A DNA stretch of 64,000 nucleotides, from NCBI RefSeq assembly GCF_020536995.1, contig NC_068362.1, positions 105,111,325-105,175,324 of the forward strand. The letters run 5' to 3'. The stretch is from Dreissena polymorpha. Taxonomy: Eukaryota > Mollusca > Bivalvia > Myida > Dreissenidae. Below, one piece after another: positions 21,301 to 32,929 of the stretch (its first letter is position 1; the number at the start of each line of letters is the position of its first letter). The position numbers and the translations under genes are program-made. The notes under the pieces are model-generated. The model searched no databases. It was not told the DNA's origin and was given only the letters and a program-made list of their open reading frames with translations.

Positions 21301-21649
21301 TAAAAGAGAACATATGGTTAGTAATTTGGCTTCAATTAATTAAAATAGTATGAAATTTTGAAATGTGCATTTCAAAAATTTTTAAGAACATTGCGTTTTC
21401 AACAACACTGTTCTGCGCATATTTTGCGTCTTTCTTAACTTATATCTGTATTTGTATATTCAATATATACATTGTGTTATTACTAGTATGTTTTTGTGAT
21501 AATGGCAGCGTTGGTTTAAATATGCACATTTTCTCAGAAATATGTTACATGATCCATGTAAAGATGTTTAAAGTATGTTGTTTAAGTTGGCAGAAAGGTC
21601 AAATAAGCAGTCACAATGATCAAGTGTATTTTTTAACGTCATCATGCAA
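21301..21649. other. No gene recognised
   Basis: AT-rich; open frames here lack motifs. Confidence 0.4.
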
Positions 21650-21965
21650 TTAAAAATAACGTTTCTCAAATGTTTACCATCAATAAACGATGTTGCGCAT
21701 GTAACATCTATGTCTCTACAACAAAGGTCAAGGTCACACATAAAGATCAAAGATGTAATTTGGTCATATGTGGCTTGTCTGGACTTTAACTGTCACATTC
21801 GTCACCCAATTGTTAAATAACTGTCAAATAATAACTACCATGAGAACTCGAAGTGTGGCGTATGAAATCTGTCTCCCTTTCTTAAAGACTTAAAGATCAA
21901 GGTCAAACTTAGAGGTCAAAGGTTAAATTTAGCCATTAAAAAGCTTGTCACTATGTACTGTATCG
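21650..21965. repeat. Decayed tandem units with AAGGTCAAGGTCAC
   Basis: Two weakly similar units contain AAAGGTCAAGGTCACACA (near 21722) and AAGATCAAGGTCAAACTTAG (near 21893), each followed by AAAGATGTAATTTGGTCAT-like or AAAGGTTAAATTTAGCCAT-like sequence. A third related unit is near 22715-22780 (AAGGGTCAAGGTCACCGG). Probably remains of a tandem-cored element. Confidence 0.5.
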
Positions 21966-22129
21966 TAATAATTTATCATGCATATGAAAATAACTTATGG
22001 CCAATAACCACCTTGAGAAACAATATGTTGCTTTTATTTACGTTCCATTTTATTTATATTTTCTCTCTGATAGGCGTTTCTTGTTTGATTTAATTATTAT
22101 TATTTTTTTAGCAGTGACATAAACAACCA

Positions 22130-22690
22130 AGCTATGTAATATGGAATGTTTACACCCATTATTGCTGCTTCTTCCTGTATTTGCGCGATGATTATCTGAG
22201 ATATTAACTCCATGACGCTATATTCTCAAATCTTTTTCTATAAAGAAGGAATGTAGTTGACAATTGTTAATAGTTTTATTTGATCGTTCGTCAAAAAGTT
22301 GTAACTCTGTAACTCTTGTATCTTCAATGCAATTGAGTAATTAAATAGTAATTAAATTGAATGCGTTTTAATTCCCTTATTGTTTAATTTGAGTTACAAT
22401 GCTATGACGTTAAATTTTATTTACACTTAAATGTATTATGAATATTGCTGGGCCAAGTGTGAGGTTGAGCGCTCTATAACCAGGTTTAAACCCCCAATGC
22501 TTTGCATTGACCGTTCCAAGGCGGTGACCCCAGCTTTATTCATATTTTGTGTTAATGTTGGTTTGTATTGTGCTGTATTGTGCTGTTTTGTACTGTTTGG
22601 GCAATCGGTCACTTGCCTTAAATAAAGGACCGACTAATTGTTTTTAATGAGAATTCAATACTGCTCCAGCAGCTGGAGTTTCACTTCTTG
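22130..22690 (+). repeat. SINE-like repeat, copy 1
   Basis: About 560 bp shared with 36655-37200. The best conserved part is GCTGGGCCAAGTGTGAGGTT, GAGCGCTCTA, GGTTTAAACCCCCAATGC, TTTGCATTGACCGTTCCAAG, GCGGTGACCCCAGC, followed by a TTGTGCTG-rich tract and AATAAAG. GGTTTAAACCC resembles a polymerase III B-box, and the conserved core plus variable tail suggests a SINE with a conserved central domain. The tRNA-like head is not obvious. Ends in CAATACTGCTCCAGCAGC near 22653. Confidence 0.55.
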
Positions 22691-23149
22691 ATATTGTAAC
22701 ATCTGTATTCCTATCTCAAGGGTCAAGGTCACCGGTAAAGGTCAAAGGTTAAATGTTGCCATAAAACATTTTGCCAAGACTGTAATTTCATCGTACATCT
22801 TGCAATTGTAAAATGATTTATAACACATTTTCACTACGAGGAGACTGTGTGTCATGTCCACTATGTGGAGAAGGCACGTCACCCCATGGGCGAAGGTAAA
22901 GTTCGTAGTTTATGCCAAAGGTCCTATGTGTACATGGTATATCTTGTTAAATAACTACAAGCATTATTGATAATTTTGCCGACAGGAATCTAGTAAATCT
23001 GTTAGGTTCAATTCAGATTTGATTTTTGTTTATTGCATTGTGTGGTGCATGAAGGTTAAGTCTGTCATGATTCAACATTCTTGAATGCCATCCTCGTGAA
23101 GCTGCATATAAGGAATTTATGAATATTGCGTTATGAATATGGGATGTGC
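22691..23149. other. No gene recognised
   Basis: One AAGGGTCAAGGTCACCGG repeat unit near 22718; otherwise AT-rich with no supported feature. Confidence 0.45.
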
Positions 23150-23395
23150 TCTGTGAAAAGGGGGTTTAATACATAACGTTTTGTCTCAGATTAGCCCGTG
23201 CAGTCCGCATGGTCTAATCAGGGACGACACTTTCTGCTTTAATGATATGTTATGTTTCAAGAAGGTATCTTTTTGGCAAAAATCTAGTTAGGGAGGAAAA
23301 AGTCGTCGCAGATTAGCCTGTGCATACTGCACAGGCTAATTTGGGACGACACTACGCACATGCATTAAACCCCCTGTTCACAGAGTGTGACTTAT
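23150..23395. repeat. GCACAGGCTAAT palindromic MITE, best-preserved copy
   Basis: Outer arms GGGTTTAATACATAACG and CACATGCATTAAACCCC, then nested pairs: GTCTCAGATTAGCCCGTGC with a partner near 23210, and GTCGCAGATTAGCCTGTGC with GCACAGGCTAATTTGGGAC near 23310-23350. A central spacer (TTTCAAGAAGG) separates two sub-palindromes. About 245 bp. No coding capacity. Confidence 0.85.
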
Positions 23396-24428
23396 ATAAT
23401 AATTGTTTCATTATAGTATACAAGAGAATTCTTTACTACATAAAGTTGTCAAATATGTGCAAGTGTGGTTGCTCTGACAAACGAGACAATTTATATTGAC
23501 TGGGAAAAAGAGGCCAATTATTTATTTTTGTTTTATCTGTGAATTTATTGTAACAATTCATTGTAAAGCCTACATGCATCTTTTTGTAACTACTTGTTGC
23601 CTTATATTCCACAGATATGAATGTAACAGGCTATGATGTTAAGTCGTTTATATAAGGGACCATGCCATAAACAGTGATTATGTTTGTTTGGTGCCAACAC
23701 CATATTGATGTTACTTATTTAATATATTGATCGAACATTTAATACTTAAATGCATTTTCAAAAGGTGTCAACGTTTTGTGCATTAACATTTTGTTTATGT
23801 TATTTTTCCTTCACTGTTAAAAAGTATTATATATTTCTGCTTCAAAAGTCGGTGAATAATAATGTGCAATAACATAAACCCGATAACAAGTTTGTGCTCT
23901 GACTATAAATCTTGCGAAATGTTGTTAAGCATATATTATCAAAAGTGAAAAGGTTAGACAAATGTGCACTCTCATTAGACGGTGTTATTTACCTTTTCAC
24001 TTTTAGCAACGGCCGCCACATAATCAATAGAACCACTGCGACGCTCAGAAATCGTGTTATAGTCTCATCGTATGAACAACAAACACATTAATTATTTAAT
24101 GTGTACCTAAAACCATGATTATGTTAGAATGTGAATGGAATTTGGTCCTTAACGTTGCTCATTCATATTCATGTTGGCATAATTTTATGTTTGATCACTT
24201 GATTACTGAACGTGAAGCGAGTATGCGCTGAATGCCATCTCACACACTATGGTCAATATAAAACTCGTTCAAAGGTTTATAATGACCGATGCCTTATGGA
24301 GAGGATTTTAATGTTTCAAATAAACAGACGCAATTAACAGAGGCATGTATTGCTACCATACGCAGTGCGTACCGAAAACGTAACACATCTGTACACACAT
24401 AGTATACTTGGTATGCCGTTAAAAGGCA
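23396..24428. other. No gene recognised
   Basis: AT-rich DNA; no supported frame, RNA or repeat. Confidence 0.5.
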
Positions 24429-24795
24429 AAGTTTTCGGACACTTATGTTCTTGTCCGAAAATTTAGATACAAAAACATGTATTAAAAAAACTGATATCCG
24501 AGAATTTAGAGACGCCCTAAAATAGTGCATGCCGAGCAAACGGGTGAGCAAAGTGCAAAGCGTCAAATGTCTCAAAGAGTAAGTGCGCGTGCTTGTAAAA
24601 TATTACGCCAAAGTGTATAAACTTCTTCCACATTTTTAACTTTAAGCTGTTGGTGAAACCATTTTCTTTTATCGTTATGCATAATTATGTACCCAATAGC
24701 GCCGATGTAAAGGTCGATTGGCTTAAGGCATTCGTCTGACTAATTGTTTGGGCTAAAAACTGGGGTGTCCGAAAAATTAGAGTGTCCGAAAACTT
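24429..24795. mobile_element. Small inverted-repeat element (MITE), TCGGACA ends
   Basis: Left AAGTTTTCGGACACTTA (24429) and right, reverse complement, AAGTTTTCGGACACTCTA (to 24795). Each end has a second TTCGGACA or TTGTCCGAAAA motif about 20 bp inside, a doubled subterminal motif typical of transposase binding sites. Length 367 bp. No target duplication was recognised. Confidence 0.6.
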
Positions 24796-26134
24796 AAATT
24801 AGTTTCTTTACTTATATGTATTATGTTTAATATATTGGTTAACTGCAGTATGTGTGACTATGGACAGCTTATTCGAACAAAAGGTCAGAATTTATTAACC
24901 AGGTTTTTATTCAAGTTGGGCAATGGCTGTCGTCTAGCCGGCGTGGTATTACTATTAATGTACTGTTAATATAGACGTATTGTTTTCACAAGATCTCATG
25001 TGCAAAACAGATTGCGTGTTTTTGTGTGTGAAAATTAAGTATTTCTAACATTTATTTGATAACATTTTTCATAAAATCTTTTTTTTAAACCTCAATAAAT
25101 AAATTTAGACAAGATATTTAGGTCAAAGAACAAAAATCGCTTTTAAAATTGGCTTTTAATTTATCTTAAACCTTATCAGTTTTCGTTGCTTTCATGCGAT
25201 ATTCATTAATCTTGATGAAAATGATTTTAATAATAATATAAACTTAATATTTCGAACAACATCAGAAACCAATTTAGTCACCACGTGAAGTATTGAGTAA
25301 AATTACCTGATTATCTGACGTCAAAACACTAGATAGCTCACAGAGATTAACAAAGTTATAAAATAAACATTAGTAGCATCGTATACAGTTACAAAAAGGC
25401 GAGGAATATACTTGTTATATACTGTATTGCGGGTTACATTTTTAAGAAAAATAACAGCATTAGGAAACTTATTTCTTAAAATAAGAGCTTCTTTTACAAA
25501 TTTTGCCAACTTAATATGTTCAAATTTATTCGTTGTATTTAGAAATTGGTGGCATATATAAACAAAAGGCCTAATGTTATAACATTTCTGTAGACATTTA
25601 CAAAGAAAATTAAACTCATCCTATACATCTATTAAAAGAAGAAAAAAAACGCTCGTGTCATGGTACATGTTATCCAGCATATCATCCAGTTTGCATTTTT
25701 AGTGGCAGACTCGAAATTCGAAGCTTTGTGATGTAGTGTCTAAGTGATTAAGGTAAGACTTCTAAATAATGTTCGTAAACAAACGTATCCTTAAACACAC
25801 GGTACATATCTAATATAGAGCTATAGACAACGTATTAAAACCACTCTTGTTTATTGGTATCAATCGACGGAGCGTGGATTATTAAACACGTATGACAAAC
25901 CTTAGATGTCTAACTTTTTTTTACATAAGATACCCAACAAGAACGTGTGCTATTATTGACAAATTATAAAAGTGAAATCGAAATAAGATTTATTTTTATT
26001 CAGTTATATATTTCGTGGTAAGAAAAACACATATAGGATTTACATTAAATTTATAATCGTTTCTCGTCACAGTCTTTGATTTGAGTAGGCGCGTGAACGG
26101 TTAACAGTTTCTAGTTTCGATTTCAATGTAAACA
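24796..26134. other. No gene recognised
   Basis: AT-rich intergenic DNA upstream of the TRIM pseudogene; no supported repeat or frame. Confidence 0.5.
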
Positions 26135-27320
26135 ATAATGGCGACTTAAGTAGGAAATATCAGCGGAAATTCGTTTATTTGCTCAATATGTTTGGAAGAC
26201 TTTCAAAAGCCTAGATCATTGCCATGTGGACATTCTTTTTGCCATGTGTGCTTGTGTGGGTACTGTAAGACGTTTGAGGTAAAATCGGAGATGCCGTGTC
26301 CATTATGCCGAAAACCTGCAAATACTGAAACGCTTATAACGCTAGACTCTATCGAACAGTGGGTGGAGCAATTCCCACCATATGACCTGATGCGAGGTAA
26401 CATGACGAGTACAGGTAAGTTGTGTTTATCAACGTAACAGTCATGTTAAGCATGCGCAATTGAACAAAAGCATGTGGAAGCAAGTTTATATTGTTTGGAC
26501 TGTTGCGAACATTTATGTAATACCTGCGGAGAAACCCATACAAAGTTCAAACTGAACCGAAACCATAAAGTATCTCTGTCAGAAAAAGCACCATCGTCCG
26601 AGGTGGTATAGTTGTTATTGGAGATTGGTAGATGCCCGAATCATGAGAACAAAACTGCGGAATATATTTGTAAAGACCATAACCAACCATGCTGCGGAAA
26701 GTGCGCGATAACATCGCATCGTAAATGCAAAAAAAGTTCTTACAATAATAGACGTAGTTTAAGAAAATAACACGCTCGCTGATAGGATTGCAAATTACAC
26801 TCATTATCTGGAGGAAAAAATGATGTTGACATTGGACCTTAGTCACAGAGTAAAAGAAGAGCCTTCACGTATTGAATCTAGTTCTGAACGTATTGAAAAG
26901 CAATTGACTGAAATTAAAGTGCAGTTAGATGAAGCATTTGAACGCCTCAGAAACAATGTTATCGGTGAGGTAATGTCAATGAAATCAAAGCCTCTGGATC
27001 AAGAAAATGGAAATTTGCAGGACGTGTATGTCAAACTTAACGATATACGAAGAAAAAGGTGTACATGCTCAAGCAGCCACCCGTTGATGACGTTAAATCG
27101 GGATGGAGTACTCCATACACAGAATACCAAACAGTATTCAAGCCAACAGGACGAAGAGTCGAAAATTCAAAAAGTATGCACACTACAAGGATTGACATTC
27201 TACGATACGTAGAACTTGGAATAACATGCAAAGAGAACACTCCGTTATCGAGTATGATTGAACAAATAGATAAACTTTTTATTGTGGAACAAGACAGGTG
27301 TGCCCATACGATTTAAATTC
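26135..27320 (+). pseudogene. TRIM family pseudogene: RING, two B-boxes, coiled coil
   Basis: TRIM proteins are RING-type E3 ubiquitin ligases, greatly expanded in bivalves and often linked to innate immunity. From ATG 26138: RING finger CSICLEDF, LPCGHSFCHVCLCGYC, EMPCPLCRKPA (26180-26325, full C3HC4 set); linker DSIEQWVEQFPPYDL; B-box 1 with SLYCLDCCEHLCNTCGETH and FKLNRNHKV (26480-26570); B-box 2 GRCPNHENKTAEYICKDHNQ then CCGKCAITSHRKC (26624-26732); coiled coil RIESSSERIEKQLTEIKVQL with a heptad-like pattern (26790-27060). Breaks: in-frame stops at 26147 (fourth codon), 26435, 26447, 26609 and 26761, and a frameshift in an A-run near 26735. Intronless across the domains, as is common for bivalve TRIMs. 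No C-terminal NHL or filamin domain was seen; the 27060-27316 end is open but unrecognised. Confidence 0.85.
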
Positions 27321-28609
27321 AGCATGCACTGGCAGTCGCCTTAACTTAACAAATACCGGTAGGCTACAACCTCGCGCTAAAAAGTACGGGTTCTGTCATG
27401 CGAAAGGCGCCATAACAATGGAAGTTTAATATTGTTTCATATGGCATATTAAAAAAAAGTTAAATCCATGTAATATATGTTGCCTATTTGCTTCTATTTA
27501 CTAGCATAATAACCCAAATTATATACTTAAAGTGACCAATTTGTATTTGGTTGATTTTCCATAAATGTTTTCAGCATAATAGCTGATTGCCACCCTGTCA
27601 AATAAATTCTTTGTAAAAATGCGATTACTAGTATTTTGTGTTTTCCCACTACTGTCATGTATTATGTTTTATAGTGTGTACATCGCTTAACTCTGTATTA
27701 TCACTCACTCTTCATATGACCTTTCGATATGTATATTATAGTGTGGTTCAGACTTACGATTGACTATGTACAAGTCGTAAAAAATGTCTGTTCTGTTCTA
27801 TGTCTTTGGGATCAACAACATTATAGTACCATATAAATTTATATTCTTGAATGTATACATTAATAAATACGATAGTTACAAAAATATAACATTATATGAC
27901 ATATTTGATTTAACCGTCTCTGCGCGAATGCAGTTATACCTATTGAATTTTACGCAAAAAGTTAGTTTTTGCGTTAAAACGGTCATACCTGCATTTAATG
28001 TCGAATAAAACTGTTTTATTATACATGAGAGCCCATGTCATTTAAACCTATAAAGTAATATGCGATACAAAAGTCGTGCATTTGGATCGGAGAAACGAAG
28101 GGAAATCAACTAGTGCATGAAATGCATAACACAACATACGTTGGATGACATTTTATTTTAGGTTTAAATATCATTCTGCAATACATCTAACGTATATAAA
28201 ACTGTTTGCAATTAGGCACCATCATAAACAAATAAACTGTTACCTTTTCAAACAACATACCGCACAATTTACTATAAATTATACGAGAAGATAAAATTTT
28301 ACAACGACATCAACGAACACTTTACTTCGACACTTAGGCGTATCAATGTACACTCGTTTGAAATCCATACCTTCATTCAAACGTGCTGCACTCTCGTGCT
28401 GTGTAACACGAGAATCTTGCTTTACGCAGATGATATTGTATAAATAGCCGTCTCTGAAAATACTTTCAAAACATGTTAAACACTCTTAATTCTCTACAAA
28501 TTGTAACTGTAATGGTATGAGTCTAAATCCTCTAAAATCAAATAGTGTACACTTCAGAAATCAATCTGTTATTCAATCAAAATATGAATTTAAAGTCACA
28601 TTACTATTT
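27321..28609. other. No gene recognised
   Basis: AT-rich DNA; short open frames lack motifs. Confidence 0.5.
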
Positions 28610-28996
28610 AAATCAACGAAACTCGCGTACAATATTTCGTAAAATAAAGTTAAATAATTAAAAATCATTGTTCCTTATGGCAATTGCCGAAATTTCAACG
28701 CCAGATGTAGTCTGGTAAAATAGATGTTTGTGGATACAAAATGCTCGTTTTTATTATGGGTTTAACATGTTACCATTTTAGTGTTCGTGTGTCGTATGAA
28801 TAGATATATTCGCTGGAAATTAGCATGGAATTTATTGTGTCCACAAATAAATAAAAACGAGCATTTTGTATCTACAAAAATCTATGTAATCATACCACAT
28901 CTAGCGTTGAAATTGTGGATATTGCTATAAGGAACACTGATTGTTTAGGTTTTAATTTTATTTTACGAAATACTTCACGAAATTTTCGTTGATTTA
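28610..28996. repeat. Foldback element with about 135-bp inverted arms
   Basis: AAATCAACGAAA begins each arm (28610; reverse complement ends 28996). Shared inner words are TATTTCGTAAAATAAA, GTTCCTTAT.GCAAT, TTTCAACGC.AGATGT and ATACAAAATGCTCGTTTTTA. Arm identity is roughly 80 percent; the loop is about 90 bp. Probably a non-autonomous DNA transposon; no target duplication is clear. Confidence 0.8.
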
Positions 28997-29051
28997 GAGC
29001 GTCATAGAGACAAAGATTGGTGATGTACCATTGAACTATGTCACACAGTAC

Positions 29052-30628
29052 CACTGGGGGCTGACGAGGTCAAAGCGTAGTCCATTTCGCTACGACGTCG
29101 GGTATATGTTTTACTACGAAAACATTGTTTAAATACACATGACATCGAGAACGGATTAGTCGAAAATTGTGTTTAAAACATGTAATATTATGCTTTTTTA
29201 ATAACAAAACTTTGAATTTAAGCATAATGACATTTCATAGGTATGTAACATCAAATTATAATCCAAGATGTGTGTGGTTTATGCGGTTAAACATGAAATA
29301 TACCGCTGATTTATCAAGCCGAAGTCAAGTTTCACTTTAAAAAATGCAATTAAGGTTTACACCTGTGTTTAATTGACACAATTTGACAATTTCCATATTG
29401 ATCTATGTATCGTTAAGCCAATGGTGTGTTTAGAGATGTGTAGGTTGACTCAGTTATCAGAAATAAAGGCTAAATATTATTATTAGGCATGATCATGTGT
29501 CTGACAGTAAACGTATATGCCTCGCTACGACAACGCTTTAGCGTGTATGCGTTTCTCAAAGAAGACGTATTGGTTATCTCTCGAAGGCAAAATAAAGAAG
29601 TTTTTTTTGTATACAGAGTCATGGAGTGGCTGGATGTTTCCTTTGAGGAAGAGGTAGTAACAACGGCACAACATGATCTGAAGCGCACAGTCGACATGGT
29701 AATGCACATTATTATGATATAATTAAATTCACGACTAGGCCAAAGGAAACGATTAAAATCGAAAATCCAAATATAAGATGACAGTTGAGAGTCAAGAACC
29801 TAATGTCGTCGGTCTCAATCAAAATGACGCATCTTCACCTCGTGACAATCCCTTATACGTTCATTTTGATAGAGACCGACGATAGGTTTTCAGCATACGG
29901 TACTCTTTATCAAATAACATTCGAGGGGGGCGTTGCCGCAGCTCTGCCGGGGTCTGATGCCTGTATAGCCCCGGTGAGTGCCGGCGTAGTGACAGTATAC
30001 CGGGGCTCTGCCGGCTTTCACAGGGTTCAACCTTTTCGTTTGGATGTTCATGCGCACAGTGAAGCAAGGCATCTTTTGCACTGGGAAATGGCAGTCTGCA
30101 GTAACTGCATGTGATATATCCTGAAATGGATACAGAAACTTCGTTGAGCAACCTATACATTATATTTGTACTTCGTTGCGCAACCAATACATGCTCTGTG
30201 CGAAACCTATACATAAAGCTACTTGTAATTTCCTTCGAAACAAAGCATTTGAATAATTAAAATACATGTTCGTATCCTGTTTTGTACTTTAAAATGTGTA
30301 ATGTACACTGAATAAACGTAACATGTAGTTTTATTTGATTTAAGTTACCGTAATTGGCTATTTTAACAGAATAACCACCTTATGCATTGCTTCAAATAAA
30401 AATATTTCGATTTTAGCTCAAAATAAACCTAAAGGTTGAAACTACGCGCATTTGTTATTGAAAATAAGTACCTACCATTACTGGATGTTCCGTTCTCTAA
30501 TCCATAAACACCAGAAAAGATGAACCTTGCCTGATTAAGTAGTGTATTTACACAATGTTTTCGTAGTAAAACATATACCCGACGTCGTAGCGAAACCGAC
30601 TACGCTTTGACCTCGTCAGCCCCCAGTG
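29052..30628. mobile_element. 1.58 kb DNA transposon, 87-bp CAC inverted ends, 5-bp duplication
   Basis: Left CACTGGGGGCTGACGAGGTC (29052) and its inverted partner ending 30628 match over 87 bp with three differences, continuing through AAAGCGTAGT, ACGACGTCGGGTATATG and TTTTACTACGAAAACATTG. AGTAC flanks both sides (29047-29051, 30629-30633). CAC at the tips plus a 5-bp duplication is the pattern of the Transib/ProtoRAG side of the CMC group, but TIR sequence beyond CAC does not settle it. Inside: a minus-strand zinc-finger exon (29861-30120) and a 78-bp hairpin (29806-29883). The high end identity implies recent insertion. Confidence 0.85.
29861..30120 (-). CDS. Zinc-finger exon inside the CAC element
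   Basis: On the minus strand a strong acceptor (TGTATCCATTTCAG) is followed by YITCSYCRLPFPSAKDALLH, CAHEHPNEKVEPC, then a basic, proline-rich tail (LRQRPPRMLFDKEYRMLK) to a TGA at 29861. C-x2-C and paired His residues resemble a degenerate C2H2 finger. The stop lies in one arm of the hairpin at 29806-29883. It may be a captured host exon or a remnant of the element's own DNA-binding protein. I do not recognise the family. No upstream exon was identified. Confidence 0.4.
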
Positions 30629-30633
30629 AGTAC

Positions 30634-31407
30634 AAGTTCCTGGGACTAGTGTTTAGACTATTCAACAACTGATAATTTATCTGATATTGATAAAGTTGGA
30701 TTTATATCATCTAATGCAGACATAGCAATATTGTGTGCCAAAACCTGCTATAATGTCTTAAATCAAAGGAAATTAACTCTTAGTCAATGATAAGTATTGA
30801 CTCACTTGTTAGTTTTGTATATAGCTTGTAGTATTGTATCTTTTAACAGCTATGCCTAGTGTTTTAGTATAAATGCTAATTTGTTTTACTGATGTACTTG
30901 TTTTAGCTCTTGACTAAAGTTGCCTTGTTAATCAAACTTTGTTATGATCTGATCAAAAAAAATTCATTATGTTTCACCCACTTTGACAATGTAAGGTTTT
31001 AGCCTCATTATTCAAATTCAGTGTTTTGACAACCCATATAAGACAGCTTTTAACTACACGATTAACAAGGATACTTTAGATTTTACCTGTTTTACCTGTA
31101 TAATATGTATATAAAGTGAAACCATGGATCACTATGCATTATTGAGATTAATGAGTATGTCCTGTTATTTAATATAAAGAAGTGAAATTCCAGCTGCTGG
31201 ATTAAATATCTTGTTAATCTTTTTGATTAACAATGTACTGTATTTTAATTTGTGATATGTATGTTATGTTATAATGTGTACAATGATGAGACCTTAATCA
31301 AAAATATAAATATAAATTAACAAAATAACAGCTATATACTTGTTTGCATGGACTTTGTAATCCTATGCTTTAGTGTGTTATATGCAGTCAAATAATAGTT
31401 ACATTAA
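30634..31407. other. No gene recognised
   Basis: AT-rich. TCCAGCTGCTGGA near 31190 belongs to the repeat word shared with 20134-20429 (inverted). Confidence 0.45.
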
Positions 31408-31833
31408 CAGGGTGCAGGATCACGTGATTTTGTGGGGTTCCCAATTAATGAATGTAAACACTCCGGTAAGTAGTGCTTTTTTCAAATAACTTTTTAAAAA
31501 CAATTTTTGTCTAAAGAATTTCAGCTAGTGCATAACAAACACATTATTTGCTGCTTAAGAATTTTGTATCTACTGCATTCATTATACACGGTTATGCTTC
31601 ACACAACGTGCAATTTTGTCATCGATTTCAGACGTATTCAAGGATGTATTCTTATACTCTAAGTAAGATATCTGCACAAACTGCAAGAAAAACTGTCTTT
31701 AATGCAGTATAGATTTTTGCAAATGTATATCAATAACTTGAGATATATGCAAACATAAAGTTCTTAACGGGGTGTTAACATTCTGTCCAGCCCGTGTGTA
31801 AAACCCGGGAAACCCCGTTGATTCTTCACCCTG
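31408..31833. repeat. Weak inverted-repeat element (MITE candidate)
   Basis: CAGGGTGCAGGATCA then GTGGGGTTCCC (31408) is inverted, with gaps, relative to GGGAAACCCCGTTGATTCTTC then ACCCTG (to 31833). The arms are short and diverged, with no clear target duplication. Confidence 0.45.
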
Positions 31834-31934
31834 ATTTAAGTGTGATAAGATCCCGACTCTTATTCTACTTTATAATTTATTCTTGAAACTTTGGACTCAC
31901 TTTACAGCCTCAAGGATTTTCCTTTTTATGCTCC

Positions 31935-31936
<2 letters not shown>

Positions 31937-32009
<73 letters not shown>
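31937..32009. repeat. (AT)n microsatellite, 73 bp
   Basis: Uninterrupted AT dinucleotides. An apparent plus-strand frame of alternating Ile-Tyr codons across it is an artefact. Confidence 0.97.
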
Positions 32010-32013
<4 letters not shown>

Positions 32014-32929
32014 CTATCGCGACCGTTGGGCGAAGCCGAAATTCAATTTTGCAGAGTTAAGTCGACCTCGACCATTATGGCGAAGGTGACTTAATTCTCT
32101 TAATTAATTATTAATTACCTGTTAACTATTCCGCTTTAAAAATTAGTATGCTTGTAGAGCATGATATAGCAAGTATATTGATACATTTGAAGACGTTTTA
32201 CAATAGAACATGCATTTTTCATGATTTTTCTTTAAAAAAAGTATGTATGTGGTTATGAAATCCAGCCTTAGGGCGCATTTTAAAATATGTGGATTTTATT
32301 CTTCTAAACCAATAATATATGTTTTCGGTTGGACCCTGTAAAGAACAAGTTTCGAACGCTGCAGATGTCTGTACATTTTACATTTCGTTGTTTTGTTGTT
32401 TAATATATAAGAAATACATTTCAAAATTTCGACTTGTCCAAAAACACTTAGTTTTCTTTTCTAAACCGGAAACTGCTACGCAGTTAATGGTAGCAATTAC
32501 AGACTTAAGAAGCTCAGCACCTTAACGCTGATTTTGATCTTGCTGTGCTTACCAATTTTAACGGTATATAGTCATTGAATTCAAATTCGAATATTAAAAT
32601 TGTATTACAGCGTCAACATTATATAACAACAATTATAGTATGAGTCAAACTAATTCTTGGGTCGTTTTAGTTGTGTTGTTGGTCATATTACAGATTGATT
32701 GTGCTAAAAAGTTTATTTTTACCATTTAAAACGAAAATTGGTCTTATAATTGTCAATAGTTGTTTAAAAATATACAAAAGTTAGAGCATACTCGTTTTTT
32801 TTGTATTACCATTTTTTCAGCGAAATTTAAAACATGTCTTTATCTGTTCTTCAAAAATGCTTCTCGTCAATAACCCGTTTGAAAATTAAGAACAAAAATG
32901 TCTGAATGAGCGAAGTTTATAAATATTTT
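32010..32929. other. No gene recognised
   Basis: AT-rich DNA without supported features. Confidence 0.5.

Noticed and set aside
31883-32089. Ile-Tyr repeat peptide
   Set aside because: Translation of an (AT)n microsatellite.
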